Shown: positions 1 to 4,859 of the stretch, in pieces | How positions within the stretch are numbered: the stretch's first letter is position 1 | Layout of the letters: each line of letters opens with the position of its first letter | Assembly (NCBI GenBank): GCA_945494195.1 | Contig: CALYVJ010000127.1 | Location: forward strand, 1 to 5,978 | DNA length: 5,978 nt | Source of the DNA: an uncultured Selenomonas sp. | GTDB taxonomy: Bacteria; Bacillota; Negativicutes; Selenomonadales; Selenomonadaceae | Direction: 5' to 3' | Program-made: the position numbers and the translations under genes | Notes under the pieces: model-generated | Database searches by the model: none | Told to the model about the DNA's origin: nothing | The model's input: only the letters and a program-made list of their open reading frames with translations

Positions 1-92
1 TTGGTGGTTTGCTGCAGTAGTTAATTCATCTTACTGTTTCTGATTATTTCTTCTCTATTTACGGATTTTCACTTTTTTTGTGTTATTTCTTC
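1..92. other. AT-rich upstream region, no gene seen
   Basis: This stretch is rich in T on the + strand and holds no convincing open reading frame, RNA gene or strong hairpin. It lies directly upstream of the sucrose operon promoter. The end of a neighbouring gene, or a divergent regulator such as scrR, could lie just outside the window, but nothing visible here shows it. Confidence 0.5.
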
Positions 93-121
93 TTGACAAA
101 ACCAGTTCCACAAAGTAGACT
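93..121 (+). promoter_or_regulatory. Promoter of the sucrose operon
   Basis: A consensus -35 box TTGACA (93-98) is followed after 17 bases by TAGACT (116-121), a 4 of 6 match to the -10 consensus. An alternative -10, TATAAA (121-126), matches better but would give an overlong 22-base spacer. Transcription would start near 128, leaving a leader of about 60 nt before scrA. The start site is inferred from spacing only. Confidence 0.65.
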
Positions 122-128
122 ATAAATA

Positions 129-142
129 TGAAATCGGTCTCA
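129..142 (+). promoter_or_regulatory. cre-like operator (CcpA or ScrR site)
   Basis: TGAAATCGGTCTCA fits the catabolite-responsive element consensus TGWAANCGNTNWCA at every defined position, and it is flanked by A and T as in the extended consensus. It has the central CG typical of operators of LacI-family regulators. It sits at or just after the predicted transcription start, where a bound repressor would block RNA polymerase. CcpA-mediated repression by preferred sugars is the simplest reading. Because CcpA and sucrose repressors of the ScrR type are both LacI-family proteins with similar half sites, the true ligand could be ScrR. No regulator gene is present in the window. Confidence 0.65.
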
Positions 143-190
143 TAAGAGTGGTTATAACAAAAAGAGCTTTATGTTTTGGGAGGTATCATA

Positions 191-2035
191 ATGAAAGACA
201 TCCGTTTGGACAGCCCGCTGAATGGTCAGCTGGTGGAACTGAAGGAAGTTAAAGACCCGGCATTTGCAGGCGGGGCTATGGGCCTTGGTGCAGGGGTAGT
301 GAATCCGGATGGCAAAGTGCATTCGCCGGTTGACGGTGAGATTACCGTGCTGTTCGATACAAAGCATGCCATTGGCATCCATTCGGTGGATGGTGCTGAC
401 ATCTTGATTCACGTCGGGCTTGATACGGTTAAACTGGGTGGTGAGCATTTTGATGCGAAGGTTGCCCAGGGCGATACCGTAAAGAAAGGCCAGCTGCTGT
501 TGGAATTTGATGCTGAGGCAATCAAAAAGGCTGGTTATGATACGACGACGCCGGTGCTCGTGACGAATGCTGCGGAATTTGGCAGTGTGACGATTGCCCT
601 TGGTGATAAGGAAGTCACGTCTTCGGCTGGCGGTGGAGAAGCTGCTGTCAAAGCGACGGAAGACAGCGAATATGCCGATCTCCCGAAAGAAGTCCGGGTA
701 GCAAAGCTCATTGAAAAATACGTTGGAGGCATGGACAACGTCCGCAATGCAGAGCACTGTGCGACGCGCCTGCGTCTTATCATCAATGATAAATCCAAGA
801 TTGACGAAAAGGCCATCGAGAATATCGACGGCGTCAAAGGTCAGTTCTTTGCGGCTGCCCAGTACCAGATTATTCTCGGCACGGGTTTTGTCGATAAGGT
901 TTTTGCGGAGTTCGTCAAGGGAACGACCTTCAGTGGTGTCAGCAATAAGGAAGAAGCCTATGCACAGATGACGCCAATCCAGAAGATTTCGCGCACGTTC
1001 GGCGATGTCTTCGTTCCCATCATCCCAGTCCTCGTGGCAACGGGTCTGTTCATGGGTCTGCGCGGGGCGGCTCAGAGCCTGGGCGTGCAGTTCAGCCCGA
1101 ATGTGCTGCTGCTGTCGCAAATCCTCACGGATACGGCCTTCATTTTCCTGCCGGCACTGGTCTGCTGGTCGACGATGAAGCGCTTTGGCGGCACGCCAGT
1201 AATCGGTCTTGTCCTCGGTCTCATGCTGGTCGGTCCGCAGCTCCCGAATGCCTGGGCAGTTGCTGGTGGCGATGTCAAGCCGATTCCTATGGATATCTTT
1301 GGTATGACGATTGGTATCGTTGGTTATCAGGGGTCGGTACTGCCGGCATTGGTTCTCGGTATCTTTGCCGCTAAGCTCCAGAAGGCACTCAAATCCTTCG
1401 TGCCGGATATCATTGACCTTATCGTCACGCCGTTCCTTACCTTGCTCGTTTCGATGATTCTCGGCATTCTGATTGTCGGCCCCATCATGCATTCGCTGGA
1501 GACGACCATCTTTGGTGCTGTTTCGGCCTTCCTGCAGATGCCGATGGGCATTGGCGGGTTCATCGTCGGCGGCCTGCAGCAGGTCATCGTCGTATTCGGT
1601 GTTCATCATGTATTCAATGCGCTGGAAGTCCAGCTGCTCGCTACGACTGGTGCTGACCCGTTCAACGCCATCATCACGGGTGCTATCGTCGCTCAGGGCG
1701 GTGCCGCTGTGGCGGTTGCGCTCAAAACGAAGGACAAGAAAAAACGCACCCTCTACATTTCCTCGGCTGTTCCAGCCTTCCTGGGCATCACGGAGCCGGC
1801 AATCTTCGGTATCAACCTGCGCTTCATGAAGCCGTTCCTCTATGCTTTGGTTGGCGGTGCCTTTGCTGGCGGTGTGGCCAGCTTCATGCACCTCGCTGGT
1901 ACGGGCATGGGGATCACGGTTTTGCCGGGGACGCTCTTGTATCTTGACCATCTGCTTGAATATATCCTCGTAAATGCCATTGGCTTTGGCATTGCCTTCG
2001 GCCTGACCTTTACGCTGTTCACACCGGAAGAATAA
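191..2035 (+). CDS. scrA: Sucrose-specific PTS permease, single-chain EIIA-EIIB-EIIC
   Basis: This 614-residue membrane protein imports sucrose and phosphorylates it to sucrose-6-phosphate, with phosphate passed from HPr. ATG at 191 is chosen because GGGAGG (178-183) lies 7 bases upstream; an in-frame TTG at 176 would start before that site. Residues ~5-145 form a glucose-type EIIA: HSPVDG (44-49), His59, and the phosphorylated His74 in ILIHVGLDTV. A Gly/Ala/Ser linker follows. Residues ~165-240 form EIIB, with the phosphocysteine Cys190 in HCATRLRL. From ~265 onward comes EIIC, with about ten hydrophobic segments and GITEPAIFG (532-540), a form of the family signature seen in the sucrose/trehalose branch. 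Sucrose is inferred from this motif and from the downstream scrB; another glucoside remains possible. The A-B-C order is unusual, because most sucrose and beta-glucoside permeases are B-C or B-C-A. All three active-site residues are present, so it should not need a separate EIIA. Confidence 0.93.
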   Translation: MKDIRLDSPLNGQLVELKEVKDPAFAGGAMGLGAGVVNPDGKVHSPVDGEITVLFDTKHAIGIHSVDGADILIHVGLDTVKLGGEHFDAKVAQGDTVKKGQLLLEFDAEAIKKAGYDTTTPVLVTNAAEFGSVTIALGDKEVTSSAGGGEAAVKATEDSEYADLPKEVRVAKLIEKYVGGMDNVRNAEHCATRLRLIINDKSKIDEKAIENIDGVKGQFFAAAQYQIILGTGFVDKVFAEFVKGTTFSGVSNKEEAYAQMTPIQKISRTFGDVFVPIIPVLVATGLFMGLRGAAQSLGVQFSPNVLLLSQILTDTAFIFLPALVCWSTMKRFGGTPVIGLVLGLMLVGPQLPNAWAVAGGDVKPIPMDIFGMTIGIVGYQGSVLPALVLGIFAAKLQKALKSFVPDIIDLIVTPFLTLLVSMILGILIVGPIMHSLETTIFGAVSAFLQMPMGIGGFIVGGLQQVIVVFGVHHVFNALEVQLLATTGADPFNAIITGAIVAQGGAAVAVALKTKDKKKRTLYISSAVPAFLGITEPAIFGINLRFMKPFLYALVGGAFAGGVASFMHLAGTGMGITVLPGTLLYLDHLLEYILVNAIGFGIAFGLTFTLFTPEE

Positions 2036-2047
2036 AGAAGTAAGTGC

Positions 2048-2076
2048 AAAGGCCTTCCCCGTATGGGGAAGGCTTT
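2048..2076 (+). promoter_or_regulatory. Intercistronic hairpin between scrA and scrB
   Basis: CCTTCCCC (2053-2060) and GGGGAAGG (2065-2072) form an 8-bp stem closed by a GTAT loop. AAAG and CTTT extend it by four pairs around one bulged G. The hairpin starts 12 bases after the scrA stop and ends 25 bases before the scrB start. Only three T residues follow it, so it is a poor intrinsic terminator. It could cause partial termination or protect the scrA message from 3' decay, which would set the permease-to-hydrolase ratio. That role is inference. Confidence 0.6.
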
Positions 2077-2101
2077 CCGTGTCGGAAAAGGGAGATTCGT
2101 T

Positions 2102-3556
2102 ATGGAGAATTTCGATAAAAAAACTATCGATGCCAAGCTGGCACAGGGATTCCCCTTTGAGCACCGCTGGCATAACCGCTTCCATCTGGAAATGCCATTT
2201 GGTCTTATCAACGACCCGAATGGCCTGACCTATCACAAGGAAGCCTATCATATCTTTTACCAGTGGAATCCGCTGGGCTGCGAGCATAAGAATAAATGCT
2301 GGGCCCATGTAAAGACCCGTGATTTCATTCATTACACGCTGCCGGAACTTTCCCTGTGGCCGGATGACGTTCACGATAAGGACGGCTGTTATTCTGGATG
2401 CGGTGTTTCGGAGGCGGGAGAGTTGCGGGTGCTCTATACTTGCAACAGCAAGGAGGATGGCGTCCGTATTCCGGCGCAGCGGTTCGGTACGCTGCAGGCT
2501 GATGGCAGTGTGCGCAAGGACGAAATCATCATTCCTGACCATCCGGAGAAAATCACCGGGCATTTTCGTGATCCATTCCTGTTCACCCGGCATGGCCGCC
2601 GTTATCTCATAATCGGTGCCCAGCGGGAAGAAGAGGAAAAAGGCACGGCTCTCATCTATGAAGAAGTGGCCGGCCAGTGGAAAAATCTCGGGGAGATACA
2701 TACGCGCCTGGGGGATTTCGGCTACATGTGGGAATGTCCGAATCTCTTGCAGTTCGGCAGCTATGATGTAATGATTTTCTGCCCACAGGGGCTTCCGGCC
2801 CGGGCGTATGACCGCCAGAACATTTATCAGGCGGGATATATCGCCGGTCATCTGTCCCTGGACAGCATGGATATGATGCAGCATACGAAATTCCAGGAAC
2901 TGGACCGCGGCTTCGATTTTTATGCTCCGCAGGTGGTTGAACACGAGGGGCGCCATCTGTTGCTGGGCTGGATGGGGATGCCGGATAAGGATGGGGAATA
3001 TCCCACGAAAGAACATGGCTGGATGTACAGCCTGACCATGCCACGGGAGCTGCGGCTCCGCCAGGGGCATATCTACTCGCGGCCAGCCCGGGAACTGCGG
3101 GATCTGCGGGTGAAGGAGTCGGCGATAGAAATGGAGGATTCCATGGTATCGTCGCTGCGCCAGCCGCTCTTTGAAGGCTCGGAAATCCTGCTGGAGCTGG
3201 TGCTGGGGGAGGCGAAAAACGTATCGTGTGTCCTGCATTATGGCTTGGAAAAGCTGGTGTTCAGTTATGACCGGGAGCAGCAGATGATGACGATTGACCG
3301 CGATGGCATGAAGAACGGCGGCCGGGGAAAGCGGGTTTTCAAGCTGTTTGTTGATCAGAAGCTTTCGCTGCAGTTGTTTGTTGACAAGGCGGCTGTGGAG
3401 GCGTTCTTCCAGCATGGCGAGGAAGTGGCCAGCCTGTTGGTATTCCCTGAGAAAAATATCCAGCCGGAGCTGGAGGTCCGAAGCGATATTCCCATAAAGT
3501 CGATGATGGGAACGATCTGGGAATTGGATTCGTATAAATATCAGTTGAATTCGTGA
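2102..3556 (+). CDS. scrB: Sucrose-6-phosphate hydrolase (GH32 family)
   Basis: This cytoplasmic enzyme of 484 residues cleaves sucrose-6-phosphate, the product of ScrA, into glucose-6-phosphate and fructose. It has the size of the family and no signal peptide. GH32 landmarks are in order: GLINDPNG (34-41) with nucleophile Asp38, the FRDP motif (155-158) with transition-state stabiliser Asp157, and WECPNL (210-215) with acid/base Glu211. The five-bladed propeller should run to about residue 340, followed by the C-terminal beta-sandwich, which includes LQLFVDKAAVEAFF (423-436). ATG at 2102 is preferred because AGGGAG (2089-2094) lies 7 bases upstream. The in-frame ATG at 2063 falls in the loop of the intercistronic hairpin and lacks a ribosome binding site. 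It is expected to be co-transcribed with scrA. A related fructan hydrolase is possible, but adjacency to a sucrose PTS and the absence of a secretion signal favour ScrB. Confidence 0.95.
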   Translation: MENFDKKTIDAKLAQGFPFEHRWHNRFHLEMPFGLINDPNGLTYHKEAYHIFYQWNPLGCEHKNKCWAHVKTRDFIHYTLPELSLWPDDVHDKDGCYSGCGVSEAGELRVLYTCNSKEDGVRIPAQRFGTLQADGSVRKDEIIIPDHPEKITGHFRDPFLFTRHGRRYLIIGAQREEEEKGTALIYEEVAGQWKNLGEIHTRLGDFGYMWECPNLLQFGSYDVMIFCPQGLPARAYDRQNIYQAGYIAGHLSLDSMDMMQHTKFQELDRGFDFYAPQVVEHEGRHLLLGWMGMPDKDGEYPTKEHGWMYSLTMPRELRLRQGHIYSRPARELRDLRVKESAIEMEDSMVSSLRQPLFEGSEILLELVLGEAKNVSCVLHYGLEKLVFSYDREQQMMTIDRDGMKNGGRGKRVFKLFVDQKLSLQLFVDKAAVEAFFQHGEEVASLLVFPEKNIQPELEVRSDIPIKSMMGTIWELDSYKYQLNS

Positions 3557-3562
3557 CAATAT

Positions 3563-3606
3563 ATGAATAAGCCCCTGAAACCATTTGGTTTCAGGGGCTT
3601 ATTCAT
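3563..3606. terminator. Bidirectional terminator between scrB and the 77-aa gene
   Basis: Two 20-base arms (3563-3582 and 3587-3606) are exact reverse complements around an ATTT loop. The GC-rich core GCCCCTGAAACC/GGTTTCAGGGGC is flanked by A-rich bases on one side and T-rich bases on the other. It begins 6 bases after the scrB stop and lies 36 bases beyond the stop of the convergent minus-strand gene, so it probably serves both. The T-rich part lies inside the stem arm (CTTATT) instead of in a separate run. Confidence 0.88.
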
Positions 3607-3632
3607 GTCAGAAAACCGGCCAAAACCGGATT

Positions 3633-3712
3633 TCAAAGGGGATTAGTTGTTTACTGCACGTTCCTCCGTTGAGGTCGCTAATGGAATCCGACGGATTCGC
3701 TCAAAGGGGATT
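3633..3712. repeat. 12-bp direct repeat bounding a 68-bp unit
   Basis: TCAAAGGGGATT occurs at 3633-3644 and again at 3701-3712, with the copies offset by 68 bases. Both copies are also close to a CGGATT sequence on their left side, so the similarity extends a little beyond 12 bases. One copy lies inside the 77-residue gene and the other overlaps its stop codon. The stretch between them holds two small inverted repeats: GAATCCG-A-CGGATTC (3684-3698) and CCTC-CGTT-GAGG (3663-3674). It may be a small duplication or insertion. Confidence 0.6.
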
Positions 3713-3876
3713 GAATCAAACGAATATCGGATATCAAGATACGAGTTAGAACAGGTAAACACGATTTTCTTAAGGGGGAACCTCGTTGTTTTTTTGATCT
3801 GTTTTATATAAAACTGCGCATCTTCCGCAGAAAACGGGCCTTTAGCGATGATAACGCGGACGTTATCAATGAACAT
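3643..3876 (-). CDS. Hypothetical 77-residue protein with an elaborate leader
   Basis: I do not recognise the family. The start at 3876 is supported by GGAGG on the minus strand (complement of 3886-3890), 9 bases upstream. The reading frame could open at 3948, but that ATG lies inside a leader hairpin and has no ribosome binding site. The 77-residue product is soluble and basic, with no signal peptide or membrane segment and a single cysteine (Cys42). A likely layout is strand NVRVIIAKG (5-13), helix SAEDAQFYIKQIKKTT (16-31), strand LKKIVFTCS (35-43) and strand YLDIRYSFD (46-54). A basic PFERIRRI segment and a loose tail follow. It stands alone, convergent with scrB, and has its own promoter. 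Unlike scrA, scrB and cysK it uses TTA and TCA codons. The tail after residue 57 is encoded largely by the 68-bp unit between direct repeats and may be acquired. The strong translation signals make it a real gene; its function is open. Confidence 0.75.
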   Translation of the reverse strand: MFIDNVRVIIAKGPFSAEDAQFYIKQIKKTTRFPLKKIVFTCSNSYLDIRYSFDSIPFERIRRIPLATSTEERAVNN

Positions 3877-4010
3877 GGGGAAACACCTCCAACAATACAT
3901 CCGTGCAACTGTCAGGTCTGGGTAGGACCCTGCAGGGGGAGCCTGCATGACAGCATCTATGGTTGTTAGCGATGGAATGGATAGGATAGGGACTATCCTT
4001 CAACAACATA
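3877..4010 (-). promoter_or_regulatory. Structured leader RNA, riboswitch-like candidate
   Basis: The predicted 5' leader of the 77-residue gene is about 134 nt and can fold into two domains. The 5' domain pairs 3962-3967 with 4002-4007 (GTTGTT/AACAAC) around a 6-bp GGATAG/CTATCC hairpin (3984-3998). The second domain is a compact three-way junction. Its outer helix is 3909-3914/3948-3953 (CTGTCA/TGACAG). Inside are a 6-bp hairpin, 3931-3936/3942-3947 (TGCAGG/CCTGCA), and a 4-bp hairpin, 3920-3923/3927-3930. The two inner hairpins abut each other, and one abuts the outer helix directly. The ribosome binding site follows about 20 bases later. I do not recognise the fold as any known riboswitch class. 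No intrinsic terminator is visible inside it, so any control would act on translation. Pairings were found by eye without energy calculation. Confidence 0.5.
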
Positions 4011-4016
4011 ATTAGC

Positions 4017-4045
4017 ATTATACTATGGAGTTTTTTGTTTGTGAA
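4017..4045 (-). promoter_or_regulatory. Promoter of the 77-residue gene
   Basis: On the minus strand, TTCACA (complement of 4040-4045) is followed after exactly 17 bases by the perfect -10 hexamer TATAAT (complement of 4017-4022). Transcription would start near 4010, just before the first helix of the leader. The -35 box differs from TTGACA at one position. This is one of the best-matching promoters in the window, which argues for substantial expression when it is not repressed. Confidence 0.8.
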
Positions 4046-4048
4046 GCG

Positions 4049-4061
4049 GCGTATGATACGC
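4049..4061. promoter_or_regulatory. 13-bp palindrome next to the -35 box
   Basis: GCGTA-TGA-TACGC is a perfect inverted repeat that begins three bases upstream of the -35 box of the minus-strand promoter. Its size and place suit an operator for a dimeric regulator, either an activator touching polymerase or a repressor covering the -35 element. The regulator is unknown. Confidence 0.45.
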
Positions 4062-4082
4062 ATTACCCGAAAAGTTTGGCAT

Positions 4083-4118
4083 TTTGTGGAATTATTCCTA
4101 TTCTAGACTGTCCACAAA
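4083..4118. repeat. Inverted repeat TTTGTGGA ... TCCACAAA
   Basis: Perfect 8-bp arms at 4083-4090 and 4111-4118 are separated by 20 bases. Nested inside are GGAAT-T-ATTCC (4088-4098) and TCTAGA (4102-4107). The arm centres are 28 bases apart, a little under three helical turns. The repeat lies between the cymR terminator and the promoter of the 77-residue gene, so it could be an upstream regulatory site or an accessory RNA hairpin beyond the terminator. No function can be assigned. Confidence 0.4.
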
Positions 4119-4158
4119 CGAAAAAACGCCGTTTTCTGACAGATTACGGCATTTTTCG
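4119..4158. terminator. Terminator downstream of cymR, bidirectional form
   Basis: GCCGT (4128-4132) pairs with ACGGC (4146-4150) around a 13-base loop, and the flanks CGAAAAA (4119-4125) and TTTTTCG (4152-4158) also pair. Read on the minus strand, the stem is followed by GTTTTTT, as expected for an intrinsic terminator 51 bases after the cymR stop codon. Read on the plus strand it ends with ATTTTT, so it can work both ways. It separates the cymR transcript from the 77-residue gene, which has its own promoter. Confidence 0.75.
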
Positions 4159-4208
4159 TGTATACAAAAGACAATTTTGCTTAAGCACAGGTCCAAAATA
4201 TGAGGACA

Positions 4209-4652
4209 TTAGATGAAATACATGAGGCTGTCAGCATCTTTTTGCGCATCAAGGGCTGTCAGTATATCGTCCAGACGGACATTGGACAGTGTCTCTTTGA
4301 TATTGTCATCCAGCGGCATAAAGACCTTGGCGGTAAGAGCTCGGTTAAGCTCCGGCATTTTATCTGCAGCAGGGGCTGCTTTTTCCATTAGGGACAATTC
4401 AATAGAAGAAAGAATATCATAGGCACTGATGGCGCGCGGTTCACGAGCCAGCTGATAGCCACCTTGAGAACCCTTGATGGAATGGACAAGATTGGCGCGT
4501 TTCAGCAAGGAGAATACCTGCTCTAAATAAATTTTTGAGATGCCGAGTTTTTCCGAAATACTGATGATGGTAATAGGGGAGCCTGAAGTGTAATTGCGAG
4601 CTAAATAAGTCATAGCTGCGAGTCCATAGCGTCCTTTAGCAGAAATCTTCAT
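4209..4652 (-). CDS. cymR: CymR-like Rrf2 family repressor of cysteine metabolism
   Basis: This 147-residue winged-helix DNA-binding protein opens with MKISAKGRYGLAAMTYLA, the Rrf2 family start. A recognition helix region (SISEKLGISKIYLEQVFSLL, 31-50) and the wing SIKGSQGGYQLAR (58-70) follow. The C-terminal part (IKETLSNVRLDDIL ... MYFI) resembles Bacillus CymR. There is no cysteine anywhere, so it cannot carry the iron-sulfur cluster of IscR or NsrR. Divergent placement beside cysK supports CymR. In Bacillus, CymR represses cysteine and sulfur uptake genes in complex with CysK, and O-acetylserine relieves this. The protein ends in isoleucine, which fits binding of its tail in the CysK active site. 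The start at 4652 has GAGG (complement of 4661-4664) 8 bases upstream. It uses TTA leucine codons, unlike the neighbouring metabolic genes. An Rrf2 protein of other function is the alternative. Confidence 0.85.
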   Translation of the reverse strand: MKISAKGRYGLAAMTYLARNYTSGSPITIISISEKLGISKIYLEQVFSLLKRANLVHSIKGSQGGYQLAREPRAISAYDILSSIELSLMEKAAPAADKMPELNRALTAKVFMPLDDNIKETLSNVRLDDILTALDAQKDADSLMYFI

Positions 4653-4724
4653 ATAATATACCTCGTTTCCGAAAATGCTCAGTGGCTATACATACATAGA
4701 TGATATGTTATGCTTGTATAGTAT

Positions 4725-4753
4725 ATGATAGTGAAAAAGCAGGAAAAAGTCAA
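4725..4753 (-). promoter_or_regulatory. Promoter of cymR
   Basis: On the minus strand, TTGACT (complement of 4748-4753) and TATCAT (complement of 4725-4730) are spaced by 17 bases, each one mismatch from consensus. Transcription would start near 4718, giving a leader of about 65 nt. The inverted repeat CTATACA (4686-4692) and TGTATAG (4715-4721) and the smaller ACATA-GATGA-TATGT (4694-4708) lie at and after the start. They may be regulator sites, for example for autoregulation. Confidence 0.65.
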
Positions 4754-4763
4754 GGCAGAAACA

Positions 4764-4792
4764 TTGACAAAAAACAGAAACTATGTTAATAT
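4764..4792 (+). promoter_or_regulatory. Promoter of cysK
   Basis: A consensus TTGACA (4764-4769) is followed after 17 bases by TAATAT (4787-4792), which is preceded by TG in the extended -10 position (4784-4785). Transcription would begin near 4799, leaving a leader of about 60 nt. The -35 boxes of the divergent cymR and cysK promoters are only 10 bases apart, so one bound regulator could affect both. Confidence 0.75.
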
Positions 4793-4805
4793 GTAAACAT
4801 ATTAA
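4786..4805. promoter_or_regulatory. AT-rich dyad over the cysK -10 box, putative CymR operator
   Basis: TTAATATG (4786-4793) and CATATTAA (4798-4805) are exact inverted arms around TAAA. The dyad covers the whole -10 box and the predicted start site of cysK, the classic position for a repressor. With cymR next door, CymR is the natural candidate, but I did not match it to a published CymR box. Confidence 0.55.
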
Positions 4806-4859
4806 TCATATATGTTTTTTACCAAAGAAGTTAATCTTATGAAGTGGAGGCGTTTTCTG

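Noticed and set aside
176..190. TTG start of scrA
   Set aside because: It overlaps the GGGAGG ribosome binding site that serves ATG 191.
2063..2101. Earlier in-frame ATG for scrB
   Set aside because: It sits in the loop of the intercistronic hairpin, has no ribosome binding site, and adds residues not typical of the family start.
152..3559. A 1,135-codon open frame on the minus strand across scrA and scrB
   Set aside because: It is in exact register with the two sense genes and exists because they lack TTA, CTA and TCA codons. It has no recognisable domain, and the sense products are unmistakable.
3633..3712. Repeat copies as a CRISPR array
   Set aside because: There are only two 12-base copies, one of them inside a coding gene. 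There is no regular array and no cas gene nearby.
3877..3948. N-terminal extension of the 77-residue protein to an ATG at 3948
   Set aside because: That ATG lies inside the leader hairpin region without a ribosome binding site, whereas the ATG at 3876 has GGAGG at ideal distance.
3866..4063. 65-codon minus-strand open frame inside the leader of the small gene
   Set aside because: It begins upstream of the predicted transcription start, has no ribosome binding site and has unremarkable composition. The leader is better explained as structured RNA.
4812..4859. Earlier in-frame ATGs for cysK at 4812 and 4839
   Set aside because: The GGAGG site at 4846-4850 lies after both and fits only ATG 4860, which also gives the typical CysK N-terminus.
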